Shown in pieces: positions 10,373-20,875 of a stretch of 64,000 bases of DNA. A program made the translations under genes and the position numbers. The stretch lies in NCBI GenBank assembly GCA_963575745.1, contig CAUYUJ010009557.1:170001-234000 (forward strand). Direction: 5' to 3'. Source of the DNA: Prorocentrum cordatum. Taxonomy: Eukaryota > Sar > Dinophyceae > Prorocentrales > Prorocentraceae. Positions within the stretch are counted from its first letter, which is position 1; each line of letters begins with the position of its first letter. The notes beneath the pieces are model-generated. The model saw only the letters and a program-made list of their open reading frames with translations, had not been told where the DNA came from and ran no database searches.

Positions 10373-10505
10373 GCACCCCCATGTGATGACGACGAAATGC
10401 CACGCCTGCCACGCTTTGCGAGGACAAGATGGTGAGGCGGACCACCCCCAGCACAACCCCATGTGGTGTCGAGGAAGTGTCACGCCTGTCACGCTTTGCG
10501 AACCC
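10373..10505 (+). repeat. Outlying two-unit copy of the 90-bp minisatellite family
   Basis: Two units (period about 77 bp) contain CACGCCTG(C/T)CACGCTTTGCGA and ATGTGGTGTCGAGGAAGTG. They resemble the 90-bp unit at 32.0-33.2 kb (GTGGTGTCGAGAAAGTGCCA, GCCACGATCTGCGAGCG). This is a dispersed relative more than 21 kb from the main array. Confidence 0.7.
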
Positions 10506-10574
10506 GAAACGGTTAGTGACCAGTTTTCCCCAAAAAGGCATACCTAAAACATCTTACTTGGTTGAAAATAAATG

Positions 10575-10812
10575 ACTCGGAAAGCTACTTTGCCTGTTCC
10601 TCAGAGGTTACCCGGGTTCTACGGGTTCCCCAAATTACTCGGGTTCCCCGCCCCCGGTGCCTCGGGTGGATACTTTGCCCGTTGCTCGGAAGTTCCTCGG
10701 GTTATCGGATTCCTCGTTGCTCAGAGGCTCCTCGGGTTCCAATGCCAAGCAATGCCAAGCAATGCCAAGCAATGCCAAACAATGCCAAGCAATGCCAAGC
10801 AATGCCAAACAT
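10575..10812. repeat. CTCGGGTTCC minisatellite followed by AATGCCAAGC decamer array
   Basis: 10,575-10,740 holds several imperfect CTCGGGTTCC units. 10,740-10,812 is seven head-to-tail copies of AATGCCAA(G/A)C. Neither codes for a credible protein. Confidence 0.9.
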
Positions 10813-10867
10813 GCACTTTGAAACTTTCTCCAAATTGGGGTCGCGCCAGTTTCAATTTTTCGTTCCC

Positions 10868-10985
10868 AGGTAACGGTCGTTACCCGGGAGTGGGTGGGGT
10901 CGGGCGCCAAGGTAACGGTAATGGCGGCCGCGGCGTGCACTCGCAAAGGTGCATCCGCGCCACCGGCGCATCAATCGCCTGTGCG
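10868..10985 (+). repeat. Dispersed repeat R2, copy 2
   Basis: Second copy of the GC-rich repeat at 1,295-1,412. It begins with the near-palindrome GGTAACGGTCGTTACC and continues with GGTAACGGTAATGGCGGCC and a GCGCCACCGGCGCATCAA segment. Confidence 0.6.
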
Positions 10986-11039
10986 GGTAGGTGTGAGCTA
11001 GACGGCCTGCTATCTAGGAGGGCGCCTTGACCCCTCCCC

Positions 11040-11229
11040 CTGCCCCCTCCCCTGGACCTGGATGGGGGTTTCGCAAGTCGTTGGGGCGTCCAAGGTGGCC
11101 CAAGATGGCGCCAGGAGGGCCTCAGAGAGCCCAAGATGACCTACAAGATGGCCCAAGATAGCACAAGGTGGCTCCAGGCGGCGCCCAAGTTGCTCCAAGA
11201 CGGCTCCGAATGGCATCGGAGCCTCCCCA
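11040..11229. repeat. CCAAGATGGC-type degenerate minisatellite
   Basis: Short units based on (C)CAAGATGGC(T/G)CCAAG repeat irregularly. The same sequence style continues at 11,320-11,370 and 11,640-11,870. Confidence 0.55.
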
Positions 11230-11372
11230 GGAGGCCGCCAAGAGGCCAGAATCCTTCAAACCTATGGGAAATCAGTGAATGTTGCCTTCTCGCCTTTTTG
11301 CTTCCGATGGCCTTCCGAGGCCTCAAGATGGCTCCAAGAGGGCGCCCAAGAGCGCTCCAAGATCGATCGCCC
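11230..11372 (+). repeat. Left arm of a ~140-bp inverted repeat
   Basis: Reverse complement of 11,866-12,015 with moderate divergence. Landmarks are GAATCCTTCAAACC, TTGCCTTCTC, TTTTGCTTCCGATGGCCTTC and GGCCTCAAGATGGCTCCAAG. Spacer between arms is about 490 bp. Confidence 0.85.
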
Positions 11373-11865
11373 CAGGAGGGGCACAAGACGCATTTTTTTG
11401 GGGCTCCCGAGGGGGGGCCGTCGTTGGAACTCCCATCTTTTTTGATCGATCTCCCCCACAGTGGTCCCAAGAGCGCTCCCAAGGCTCCGCGTAGCATGCA
11501 CAGCAACAAGATGCCGAAATCTTGGCAACTAAAGAAAAAACAAGAAACAAAAAAACGCGCCGCCGAAAAGTCGACAACGCTGGCACAGGTGGAAAAGCGT
11601 CAGCCGGCAGTGGCCGACGCCCAGACGAATTCAAGTACTAAGTAAGTCGGAGGGCTGCCAAGGCTCCCAAGAGCGCCTCAAGGGTCCACAGAGGCGCACG
11701 GGCGCGCCGCAAGAGGGCCCCGAGAGGCGCGCAGGAGGCCTCCAAGAGGCGCCCAAGAGGCCTCCAAGAGGCTCCCAAGAGACCCCCAAGAGGCCCCAAG
11801 AGGCTCCCCGAGGCACCCAAGCCGCTCCATGGAGCGCTCTTGGAGCGCTCCATGGAGCGCTCTTG
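11373..11865. repeat. Spacer of the inverted repeat, with CCAAGAGGC minisatellite
   Basis: 11,640-11,830 is a degenerate array of (C)CCAAGAGGCCTCCAAGAGGC units. 11,824-11,868 is a tandem palindrome (CTCCATGGAGCGCTCTTGGAG, then repeated). No gene. Confidence 0.7.
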
Positions 11866-12015
11866 AGGCGATCTTGGAGCGCTCTTGGGCGCCCTCTTGG
11901 AGCCATCTTGAGGCCTCGGAAGGCCATCAGAAGCAAAAATTTGAGAAGGCAACATTCATTGAGTTTCCAAAAGTTTTTGAAGGATTTGGCCCCCAGGTCG
12001 TCAAGAGGCCCCCGA
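11866..12015 (-). repeat. Right arm of the ~140-bp inverted repeat
   Basis: Contains CTTGGAGCCATCTTGAGGCC, GAAGGCCATCAGAAGCAAAA, GAGAAGGCAACATTCA and TTTTTGAAGGATTTGGCC, complementary to the left arm in the same order. It could be a foldback element or two oppositely inserted copies of one repeat. Confidence 0.85.
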
Positions 12016-12218
12016 GACGCTCCGAGAGGCCTCCACTGGGGGGCCCTTCCTCTGTGTGCTGCCCACTTCCTGATCGAGGCAACTTCTCTGGGCATCGTTT
12101 CTGGAAGGGCTGGTGGGCGTACGCGAACTGTCTAGAATTCAGAGGAACAAACACTGCCATATGCGCGAATGTTCGAAGGTCCGCGCATATTTCTTGGATC
12201 GGAGCTGGACCTCCCTGC

Positions 12219-12310
12219 CTGGCGCGCGGAGCGCGCCAGGGGCGGCGCCGGAGGCCCCGCCAGGGGACTCCAGCGCGGACCCGAGGAAGCCGCGCGGACC
12301 TCCGAAAGTT
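12219..12310 (+). repeat. Dispersed GC-rich repeat R3, copy 1
   Basis: Shares GCGCGGAGCGCGCCAGGGGC, GGCGGCGCCG and GCGCGGACC(T/C)(C)CGA with 15,560-15,660, 17,295-17,405 and 23,655-23,735. Non-coding, possibly a short interspersed element. No pol III A/B boxes confirmed. Confidence 0.55.
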
Positions 12311-12383
12311 TCTGCTAGTGCAGCCTTTTCTTACTTTCGAATCTCCTCCCTCCTCCTCGACGTCCTGCCTCGTCTCAGGGAAC

Positions 12384-12695
12384 CCACAAAGAAGACATAC
12401 GCGCCCAACCACGTACACGGTGACGGCCCCCCAGTCCGCGAGACCAGCCTCGCAGTACAAACTTTCGTGCAATGCGTACGTCCGAGACCAACGTGGATTC
12501 ATGGACGTGTACGCCTAGGCCGCCTAGAGACCTCCTAGACGGGATCCGAACAGATGGGGCCGCAGGATTGTTCCGCATCGCCATTGCATCGGCGATGCAT
12601 CGGAGGTGTATCGCGGACGTCGGCGACGCATCGGCGCTGCCGGCGTGGAGAAAATCGGGTTCGGCATCGAGCCGCACCGCCGATGCATCGGCCAT
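12384..12695 (+). repeat. Segmental duplication, copy 1 (~300 bp)
   Basis: Matches 12,945-13,218 in order: TACGCGCC(C/T)AACCACGTA, CGAGACCAGCCTCG, CGAGACCAACGTGGATTCAT, GGACGTGTACG, GACGTCGGCGACGCATCGGC, AGAAAATCGGG and CCGCACCGCCGATGCATCGG. It ends at the palindrome CCGATGCATCGG. Not coding in any consistent frame. Confidence 0.9.
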
Positions 12696-12944
12696 GCCGC
12701 TTGATCCTCCGACCCCATCTACTCCGACCCTATTTGGGAGGCCTAGAACGTCGCTCTTCCGCTTGACTCATGTACGTGTACGTCCCTCTTGGTCATCGCT
12801 CAATGGGGGCGATAACTGGGAGGGGGGAAAAATCACTTCTCGGGGCATGGAGGCCCGCTTTAAAGGCCCTAGGGACTTACAGGGCTTCTTTTCTGCAACC
12901 CCTCGCTGCCCCACCAGTACTAGGGAGCCCAAACAGGACGTACG

Positions 12945-13218
12945 CGCCTAACCACGTATACGAATACGCCCCTGCAGTCTACGAGACCAGCCTCGTGATA
13001 CGAACGCTCGCGCCATGCGTACGCTCGAGACCAACGTGGATTCATGGACGTGTACGTCTAAAGGCCTCCGAGATAAGGTCCGGGTAGATGGGACCTGCGG
13101 ATTGCTCTGCATCGCCAATGCATCGGAGATGTATCGCCGACGTCGGCGACGCATCGGCGCTGCCAGCGTAGAGAAAATCGGGCTCCACATCGAGCCGCAC
13201 CGCCGATGCATCGGCGAA
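12945..13218 (+). repeat. Segmental duplication, copy 2
   Basis: Second copy, offset by about 555 bp from copy 1 and shorter by small deletions. Both copies end at the same GATGCATCGG(C) boundary. Confidence 0.9.
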
Positions 13219-13499
13219 AGCCTTCAAAGGCCCAAAAGGCCTCCTTCAGGGCCCTCAAATACCGCCAGAGGCCCAGAAGCCGTTCAAGGCCTTAAAAGCC
13301 TCAAAAAACTTGAAGTGGTTGTATCAAGGCCCCCCCCAAAAAACCGGGTTGAAAGGCCCCCAATGAGGGCCTTCAGAGGCCCTCGAGGCCCTCTGGCGCC
13401 GCCATGCACAACTGGGGCCCTCAAGGCCCCCTTTAGGGCCCCCTTTAGGGCCCCTTTGGGAGCCCTGCAGGGCCCCTTCTCTGCAGCCCTCGCTGCCGC
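13219..13499. repeat. AGGGCCC / AGGCC-rich degenerate repeat
   Basis: Irregular units of GGCCC(T/A)(T/C)A and TTTAGGGCCCC (three exact head-to-tail copies near 13,430-13,460). No gene. Confidence 0.6.
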
Positions 13500-13690
13500 C
13501 CCATGTAGCACCCCCCATTGCCGAAGGGGCCCAGGGACCGACAAATAAATACACACAAATCCTAGGATTCCCCATATTTCTCAATATTTCCTGGATTTTC
13601 GTCTTCCCCCCCACTTCCCAGATTTTCGCATACTTTCCGGGGAATCGACGATGAATTGTGTCTGTGCTTTTTTCCCTCCTGGAATTACGT
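13500..13690 (+). repeat. Dispersed repeat family R1, fullest copy
   Basis: Reads GGGGCCCAGGGACCGACAAA, AATACACACAAATCC, GATTCCCCATATTT, TTTTCGTCTTCCCCCCCAC, then GGGGAATCGACGATGAATTG and TGTCTGTGCTTTTTTCCCTC. The same blocks occur in the same order at 46,165-46,350 and, reversed, at 2,846-3,035. Confidence 0.7.
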
Positions 13691-14079
13691 GACGCCCAAT
13701 TCGAGAGTCTCTGGGGGCCGCTCGGGCCGATCTGGGCCACCCCCGGAATGCTCTCCCAGCGAAGCACGGTTTGAGGCAAACCTCCAGAAGCACGTAATTA
13801 CGAGATCGTCCGGACGCCTCGAGCCTCGAAGCCTCCCCTCCACGATCTCCCCCCTCCATCCTGCTCCTCCCCCTCCTCCGCCTCGATCCACCTCTGCTGG
13901 ATCGTCGATCCTCCTCCCTCTGCTCTCGCTCCTGCAGCCTTCCCGGCTCCCGGAGTTGACGGCCCCCGAAAGGGCCCGGGGACATCTCCAGGTCGTGCTC
14001 GACCGCCGCCGGCTCCTCCGCTCCCGCGGCTCGGGCCTGCCGGCGGGGCTCCAGCCCGCGCCCCCATCGGCATCCACCC
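13691..14079. other. Spacer
   Basis: No gene recognised. A 460-codon open frame on the - strand (13,685-15,067) crosses the GGA tract and is rejected as repeat-driven. Confidence 0.4.
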
Positions 14080-14235
14080 AAGGAGGAGGAGGAGGAGGAG
14101 GAGGAGGAGGAGGAGGAGGAGGAGGAGGAGGAGGAGGAGGAGGGAGGAGGAGGAGGAGGAGGAGGAGGAGGAGGAGGAGGAGGAGGAGGAGGAGGAGGAG
14201 GAGGATGAGGATGAGGAGGAGGAGGAGGAGGGAAT
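14080..14235. repeat. (GGA)n tract
   Basis: About 150 bp of GGA repeats with rare GAT interruptions. Perfect polypurine over most of its length. Confidence 0.97.
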
Positions 14236-14254
14236 ATGGGGAGGGAAACTTCAC

Positions 14255-14975
14255 GGGCGGAGGCCGACAGGTGCGGGTGGGGGGGGACAAAAATGGACGC
14301 TGGATGCTGGCTGCCGGGGGTCGGGCCGCTGAGCTGGTGGAGCTCGGGGTGCTGAGCTGAGCCCGCGCCTCTCGGGCTGGGCGAAAGGGGGGATAGCAAA
14401 GGGGGGGGTTGAGAGTCAGCTCACGTAGCTGATTTTCCCGGCGCCTCCCGGCGCCAGAAGGCGGCCACGTATCGAGGACTGGGCCCGGCGGAGGGGCCGA
14501 AACCAGCTGCACGCAGCAAATTTCGTCCCCCCCCCTTTCCCGATCCCCCCCCTTATGTCCGGCCCGAGCCTCGGCCTCCACCCAGGAGGGGGGAAGGAAC
14601 GACGAGGAACGCCACTTTTTGCGCCGTGGCGCGGCACGAGGCAATCCGCACGCGCGCTCATGGTAGCCCAGCGGGTGGCGTGCTGACTGTCTGACGGCAC
14701 GATGGGGAGAGGGAGGAGAGCGGCCGCAGAAAGCGGGCGGGGGAGGAGGACACTCACCGCACGAAGAACTTCGGCAGGAGCGGCCGAAGCGGCAGGAGGG
14801 GAACGTCACGGGTAGAGGTCTATAGGTGCAGGTGGAGGTCGAAAGTTGGACGTTGGATGCTGGATGCTGGAGTCCCTGGAGGTCGGGGTCCTGAGCTGGA
14901 GGAGGTGTTGGAGGTCGATAGGTGGAGGTGGAAGTGGAACATCGGATGCTGGAGGCTAAAGGTCGGCATGCCGGA
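14255..14975 (+). repeat. Dispersed repeat R4 (three partial units)
   Basis: Units built on AGGT(C)GATAGGTGGAGGT, GTTGGACGTTGGATGCTGG and GGTCGGGGTCCTGAGCTGGA occur at about 14,255-14,355, 14,805-14,890 and 14,895-14,975. A reverse copy lies at 23,560-23,655. The sequence between (14,356-14,804) shows no gene. Confidence 0.6.
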
Positions 14976-15559
14976 TTGAAGAACGCTGGAGAAAATGGAG
15001 GAGAGCGCAGTAAGGGGGTACTTCGACCCCTGTTACCGACTTCGCGGCGTCTTCGAATTGGCCACAATTTTGGGGCAACAGCTCAGGGACCTACGATGAC
15101 ATGGAGGCGTCCACCCTCGGTAGTGTTGCGTCCGAGTGGCCCCCTTGGGCCCTTGGGGTGCATCACGGAATTCCCCTCCTTTGCGGATCGGCTTGATCTG
15201 CTGTGGCAAAGCCGCGGTATGGTGTCGAGACGTCGCCTGCGAGGCTGGGGGGGGGAGGCGGGGAGAAGGACAGAGGCGGGAAGGGGAGGCGATGGGGAGA
15301 AGGGGAGGCGATGGGGAGGCGATGGGGAGGCGATGGCGATCGGGGAACGAAGAATGGCATAAACGGAAACTGTCGGAAATCCGCGCAGATTCCTCCGATC
15401 GGAAATCCGCTGACCCGTGTCAGTGCAAACCTGGGCCAATCGGGCTGCACAAGATCCTGCAAAATCCTGCCGGATCCTGCACGCAAGCCAAGGGTCAGTG
15501 CACCCCTTGCTCCGCAGGATCTGCAAAAATACCACACTCTGACTGACACCCGCTTTGAC
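14976..15559. other. Spacer with GGGGAGGCGAT minisatellite
   Basis: 15,285-15,340 contains four or five copies of GGGGAGGCGATGG. 15,440-15,490 has a short ATCCTGC(A/C) repeat. No gene. Confidence 0.5.
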
Positions 15560-15660
15560 CCCCGCCTCTCGAGGCCCGATAGGATCGGCGCTGGGGCCCC
15601 CAGGCGGTGCCTCCGGCGCCGCGAGCCCATCCAAGAAATCAGCGCGGACCTCCGAAGTTC
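15560..15660 (+). repeat. Dispersed GC-rich repeat R3, copy 2
   Basis: Carries CCGGCGCCGCGAGCCCATCC and GCGCGGACCTCCGAAG, matching the 3' half of R3 at 12,219-12,310. Confidence 0.5.
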
Positions 15661-15679
15661 ATGTGTATGTGGCTAGTCT

Positions 15680-15842
15680 GGGCCTGTGTTTCACCACCAC
15701 CACCATAAGTTGGAGGGGGGAAGGAGGTGGAGGACGAGGAGGAGGACGAGGAGGAGAGGAGCAGGAGGAGGAGGAGGTGGAGGAGGAGGAGGAGAAGGAC
15801 CCCACCCTCCAACTTATGGTGGTGGTGGTGGAAAATAGGCCC
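15680..15842. repeat. 163-bp element with ~38-bp terminal inverted repeats
   Basis: Left arm 15,680-15,717 and right arm 15,804-15,842 are complementary (GGGCCT(G/A)T, then CACCACCACCACCATAAG, then TTGGAGGG). The interior is a GGA-rich purine tract. It would form a long hairpin. MITE-like, but no convincing target duplication flanks it. Confidence 0.8.
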
Positions 15843-16251
15843 ATTACTTTTGTTTCCCGAGAGAACGACAAAAGCAGGAAGGGGAGGCGAGGGAAGCAGT
15901 CATGAAGCGTCTCCTGGGAAATCTTCGTGGGAACGACGAAGGGATAGAAAACCAAAGTACGGAACCATCGAACCGGAGAAAACCTGAACAAACACAGAGC
16001 CAAGCCAAGCCGTGGAAACCAGGGTGGGATCTCGCCCTCGCTCGGGGCTGCCAACTGCGCAACTGTGAACATGTTCGTGGGCTCCTGGGAGAACCAACGG
16101 AGTGGCTTGTGAGGCGTATCCGGAGCAAGGTCTCGCCCTCCCTGGGGGGGAGGCTCCCGCCCGTGTAGCTGTCGCCAGTTTCAAGGAGCGGTCAGGGGAC
16201 GTGTTGAAAGAACAGAAGGGGTATATGATACCTGGGTGCATGACATCTGCG
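15843..16251. other. Spacer
   Basis: No gene or repeat recognised. Confidence 0.35.
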
Positions 16252-16279
16252 AAATATTGTGGCCACGACCACAATATTC
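16252..16279. other. Perfect short inverted repeat
   Basis: AATATTGTGG and CCACAATATT separated by six bases. It is a stable potential hairpin, function unknown. Confidence 0.8.
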
Positions 16280-17294
16280 ACACACGCACTCTGGTCCGTA
16301 CACCCTTCTTGGACGTCGGTAGCTCCACGACGTGCGACTGGAGACCCCTAGGCAAGCCGAGAACCTCTCATAAGACGTCGCCGAGAAAGCACACGCCCAT
16401 GGAGGGAAAAAACAGCAAAGAAGACAACGGACAAGAATTGACATGAAAAAACGGGTCCTGTGTAAAACGGGTCCTCTCCAGGACAAGTTTCCTTCATCCC
16501 GGGTCGTTCGTCGACGGTCCTGGGGCCCTAGGAGGGCCCCGGGAGCCAAAAAACGCAAGACAAGCGCCAGGACCGGTTTCCCTCAGAACCCGCACGTATC
16601 CTTATTACAGACGAGGCGGGCAAGATGCAAAAGAGAAACGAAACAGGAGGGCGACGACAACGACGATGCAAGGTTGCCGCCTCGCTCTGGCATTCGGCGG
16701 CGCCTGCGGAGGCAGCGGCGTCGCCGCCTCGGAGAGGCTGGAGGAGGCCGGGGGCCGAGGAGGGTATCTCTTGCCGAGGCGTCAGGCGCGGCGCGGCTCC
16801 CTTCTAAAGTCGCACAGTTCTACTGGTCCACCTCCCCCCCTCGCTCCCCCCTTCTCCTAAGATAGGGCGCGCTCTTCCTGGGAGTGGGGAGGGGAAGCAA
16901 CAAGGTGGATACATGTATAGCTGCCCTCCTCAGGCCCTTGCCTCGGGGAAGCGTTCTGTCTTCAGCTGATGTGTTGTATGTGTTCATACATACGCATGCA
17001 TACACGTAATACATACACATACACACGTGCATACATATGTTCATTTTCATGTGTCTATAAGCAGGTATATACTCAGGAATAAATACGTATGCATCTATGT
17101 ATGTGTATCTGTATGCCCATTATGCAACCAGCGCGCTCACCATACGATTAACCTGTTCGCGCCGCTTACCCGAGTCAAGATCCGCCCAGGGGATCTTGAA
17201 AGTAATGAAACACAAAGCCTTCCCCCCCTTGCTGCTGGCCTGAACCAGTGATGCCCCACGTCGGACTCCGAGCCGACCCCGAACCCTCCCCCGC
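16280..17294. other. Spacer with CA/TA-rich patch
   Basis: No gene. 16,970-17,115 is rich in ACATAC/GTATGT (degenerate dinucleotide-like sequence). Confidence 0.4.
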
Positions 17295-17405
17295 CCTCCC
17301 TGGCGCGCGGGGCGGGCCAGGGGCGGCGCCGAAGACGCCGCCAGGGAGGCCCAACCCCGATCCAAGAACCCCGATCCCAGAAACCCGCTTTCCGCCGACC
17401 TTTCG
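17295..17405 (+). repeat. Dispersed GC-rich repeat R3, copy 3
   Basis: CTGGCGCGCGGGGCGGGCCA, GGGGCGGCGCCG, CGCCAGGGAGGCCCAACC, then GATCCAAGAA and CGACCTTTCG. Closest to the 23,655-23,735 copy (GCCCAACGCGGATCCAAGAA). Confidence 0.6.
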
Positions 17406-18599
17406 TCAACTTCGCTGCCCCGATGCGCAACACGCAACACGTAACGTGTCGACACGGAGCTCAACACGTAGACTGACAAAAGACGTAAGTTTGGCGCGAC
17501 ACGCTCGCCAAAACGTGGGCCAACACGCTGAGCCAACAAGCAACTTGTCAGCACGTACGTTTTGAACACGGCACGCGTTGCTTGCCGAAACGGAAGTGCC
17601 AGGGCAGCTACATCAGGAGCTCGACCACAAGGAACCTTCCACAAAAAAACGAAACCTGATACCCCAGGAAGTCCGTTGACTGTCGATGTGGGACCGTCAC
17701 AGTTCGAACCCCAAGGAGCCCAGGGCACCTTGGAGGCAAGCAGGGTGTTTCTTGGCATGTGTCTCCACTGTATGGTTGCGTATGCACCTTCTTGCTCCTC
17801 GACCCCGGGGCCTCCGCCTCCAGCGGCCGGCGGCGCCTCGCAGCACAGGTGGTGCCGCCCAAGGAGGCCGATGTTAGGACGAAGCCAGGACGAGGACAAA
17901 ATCGGGTGAGAATAATCGAGAATCTCTGAGATCTGGCGAGGCTGAGGGATGCATCGAGCGCCGCGGCCTTCTCAGATCGCTCGGGCTTTCTCAAAGCGTC
18001 CCAAAACGATCTGAGGGCGTTCTGGAACGCTCCCTGAGATCCGACGAGTCGACAGGGTTGAGACATCGCGAAAAATCGCGACTGGAGCCCTAAAACACAT
18101 CTGTCTGCGCCATTCCTCGAGCCGGATCGACCTGTGAGGGTCCTGGGGCCCGAATCTGGGCGAAAACGCCCGGTTCGAAAAAGTTGGGGCGCCAAGATCT
18201 CAGGGCTTTGGCACGGACTTGCCGTCGTCCTGGCCCCGCCCGAAATGTACAGCTCCGAGGCGTCGGGGTGCAGGTGGCGCTCGACCTCGGCGGGCCCCGG
18301 CGGGCACGGCGGCGGCCGGGGCCTGGGGCCGATGACGGCTGCGGCACCCCCGGCGACACCCAGCGGCGCCGACGAGCGTGCGGCGGACGGCGTCCGGGAG
18401 CAAGGCAGCAATGCCGATGCGCTGGGGGGAAAACGGAAGTAGGAGGAGGGGCGAAGGAAATTCTTCAGAAAGTGGCGTGGGAGGGCTCCGCGGGGCCGTC
18501 AGGGGGCCGCGAAAGAGGACGCGCGGCGGGCTTCCCAAGCACCTCGTTCCTTTTCGTGATCCGCACAATTTTTCTCAACGGTCTCGTCATTCCCTCCTT
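17406..18599. other. Spacer
   Basis: No supported gene. 17,420-17,560 has loosely repeated ACACG(C/T)- and AACACG-type words. Confidence 0.4.
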
Positions 18600-18790
18600 G
18601 TTATCATCACCATCACCATCACCATTACCTCCGTCACCACCACGATCGTCATCACAAGCATCATCTTCACTACCAGCATAACAGCCATCATCACCATCAC
18701 CACCCGCGTCATCACCACCATCATCATCACCAGCATCAGAATCAGCATCATCATCATTCTCGTTACCAGTATCGTCATACGAACTCCTGC
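18600..18790. repeat. Degenerate (ATC)n / (CAT)n tract
   Basis: About 190 bp of ATC/ACC/GTC trinucleotides. Open frames such as poly Ile/Thr and poly Asp/Gly are artefacts. Confidence 0.9.
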
Positions 18791-19590
18791 GCATCTTCCT
18801 CGCTTTCCCTCTTCCACCTCACCATTATCCTTTCGGTCGTCCTCCTCCTCCTGAATCCCATGGCCCTTGTCCTTCTCATCCTCCTCTCGTTCTCTCTCTC
18901 ACACAGCCTGGCGCAGCTATCCCTCTCGGCGCCGCCCCACGCGCAATCGGGGGGCCAACACCGCGGCGGGACCGCAGCACGCCGGCGACGGTAGGTTCCG
19001 AAGCGGGGAGGAGCAAGGGGAGGACGGCGCAGTGCTACAATACTCTGAACAACAGCGGAAAAAAGGGGTAGTGATGGATGGGGCAGTGGACAGGCTTTTC
19101 AGTAGAGCAGCGGGGTGAATTTTAAATTTAACACTGTACAAAGGATGCTCTTGTTGTATGTAGCGCTGTATACGGAATAGACATGCTCCTTCTCCTGACT
19201 CGGTATCCGTAGTCTGCGGCTTCAGGTAGGCCGGTCTCACAATTACTATTGCGCCATCCGACCGTGATCTGTATCGAGCATGGCATCGCCATGGAATCGA
19301 GGAGACATTTGGCAACCTCTGGCTGGCCGTCGGGCGCTGCGAGGTCGCATGAGCGCTAAAGCACGTAGCGATTCCCCCTCATGTCGTGACACTTGTGAGC
19401 TCGAACTATCTTTCGGTATAGATGGCGAGCCGCTTCTCGGGCACTTGACGATGGGCTCGGCGATCGCATTGACGCTCATAGCCACCGATCCCGATCGGTC
19501 TAGAGCTCCCTCGTGGCATACCACGCGCCCAAAGTATCTTCGAGGTCATTGTGGCGCCTCGGGTCTTTAAGCCCGACAATTCGGGGACAC
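18791..19590. other. Spacer, moderately complex
   Basis: No gene recognised. A 96-codon + frame at 19,280-19,570 has no family features I recognise. Confidence 0.35.
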
Positions 19591-20040
19591 CCCTTGTCGT
19601 AGTCCTGCATCTTCAAGTGTTCCTGCTTGCTATGGTGGCTCCACTAGTTCTGCATGTGGCTCTCCTAGCTTGGCTTGTTGCTCTCGTCGCTCCGCTGGTG
19701 GTCCTCGTAGCTTTGCTCGTGGCTCTCGTAGCTCAGCTCGGGGCACTCAAAACTCTTCTCGCGACCCTCGTAGCTAAACTCGTTGACGTCGAAGCTCTGC
19801 TCGTGGCCTTTGCAAATCACCTCGTCGCCCTGGTAGCTCTTCACGAGGCTCTCGTAGCTCCGCTATTGTCCCGCAGAGATCAGCTAGTTACTCTCGTAGC
19901 TCGGCTGCTGGCCCTAGTAGCTCGGCTGGTGGTCCTCGAAGCCCTGATTGTAGCGCTAGTAAATCAGCGCGAAGTCCAACTGGCAGTTTTCGAGGCTCCA
20001 TTTTTTCAATCGAAGCTTTGTTGGAGGCCCTCGAGACAGA
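19591..20040. repeat. CTCGTAGCTC-type degenerate minisatellite
   Basis: Roughly fifteen imperfect units of about 30 bp (core GGCTCTCGTAGCTC(G/A)GCT). One + frame stays open for 165 codons and yields a very hydrophobic Leu/Val/Ala chain because the unit length is near a multiple of three. Not accepted as a gene. Confidence 0.75.
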
Positions 20041-20599
20041 GCCAATGACGCTTGAGGCGTGAGGAAACCGCATGCGGCGTAGTCGTCGTAGCCGTTGCGC
20101 TCGTCGTAACCATTGTAGACGACGTGATCGTCTTCGTCATGGGCGGCACATTCGTGGTCCACCCGTGTCTCCACGACGCTGTACTTGGTTACCCCCTCGC
20201 TCTGCTCAGCCATTTCGTGCCTTGTCGCTCAGCCTCGCTCTGCTCTGCGCCGTCGTTGACGCATTCATCTCAGGCTGGCTGTTACGCAGCTCCTTGTAGC
20301 TTGCAGCCTCGTGGCGCCCTCGTGACGCTCCGTCGTAATGGTTGGCGCGCCTCACCACCAAGGCGACGTCCTCTTGAGTAATGTAGCCGCCTATCCGCGC
20401 GTCGTACCCCAGCCCGCGCGCCACAGCGTGCGCTGCCATCGGCCTCCAGCGGCCAGATATGGTCGCGTAGCCCTTCCCGTAGTGGAATGCTGGCGCCCGC
20501 GACCTCCGCTCCGCCATCACGCGGCGACGGGCCGTGTGGGCCGAGGCCAACCTCGCTGCCCCGAGGCCCCGAGTGCGGGAGTTGGATCCCGCATATGGC
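20041..20599. other. Spacer
   Basis: No gene recognised. Contains further decayed CGTAG/GTCGT words from the neighbouring minisatellite. Confidence 0.35.
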
Positions 20600-20875
20600 C
20601 TTCAACCTGCTCCTTCTCCTCCTTCTCCTCCTCCTCCTCCTACTCATCCTCCTCCTCCTGCTCATGCATCATCATTTCATCTTCATCCTCATCGTAAACG
20701 TATTCCTCGTCCGCCTCCTGCTTCTCATTGTCATCGCCGTCCTGCATGTAGACTTCGTCTCCCACATCGTTTTGGTGAGCAGTCCTCCTTCCCCTCCTCT
20801 TTCTCCTCCTCCTCCTCCTCCTCCTCCTCCTCCTCCACACTCCTCCCAATCCTCCCGTTCCCTGTCCCTCGCCCT
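20600..20875. repeat. Pyrimidine-rich region with (TCC)n cores
   Basis: Two (TCC/TTC)n patches (20,607-20,665 and 20,800-20,840) separated by mixed sequence. Confidence 0.9.

Noticed and set aside
13685-15067. 460-codon - strand frame
   Set aside because: Its middle is poly-Leu/Pro from the (GGA)n tract and the rest has no recognisable domain.
17695-17715. tRNA-like GTTCGAACCCC (B-box) sequence
   Set aside because: No acceptor or anticodon arms can be folded around it, and no matching A box at the right distance.
19551-20048. 165-residue highly hydrophobic Leu/Val/Ala protein
   Set aside because: It is the translation of a ~30-bp minisatellite. Membrane-like character follows from the repeat, not from selection.
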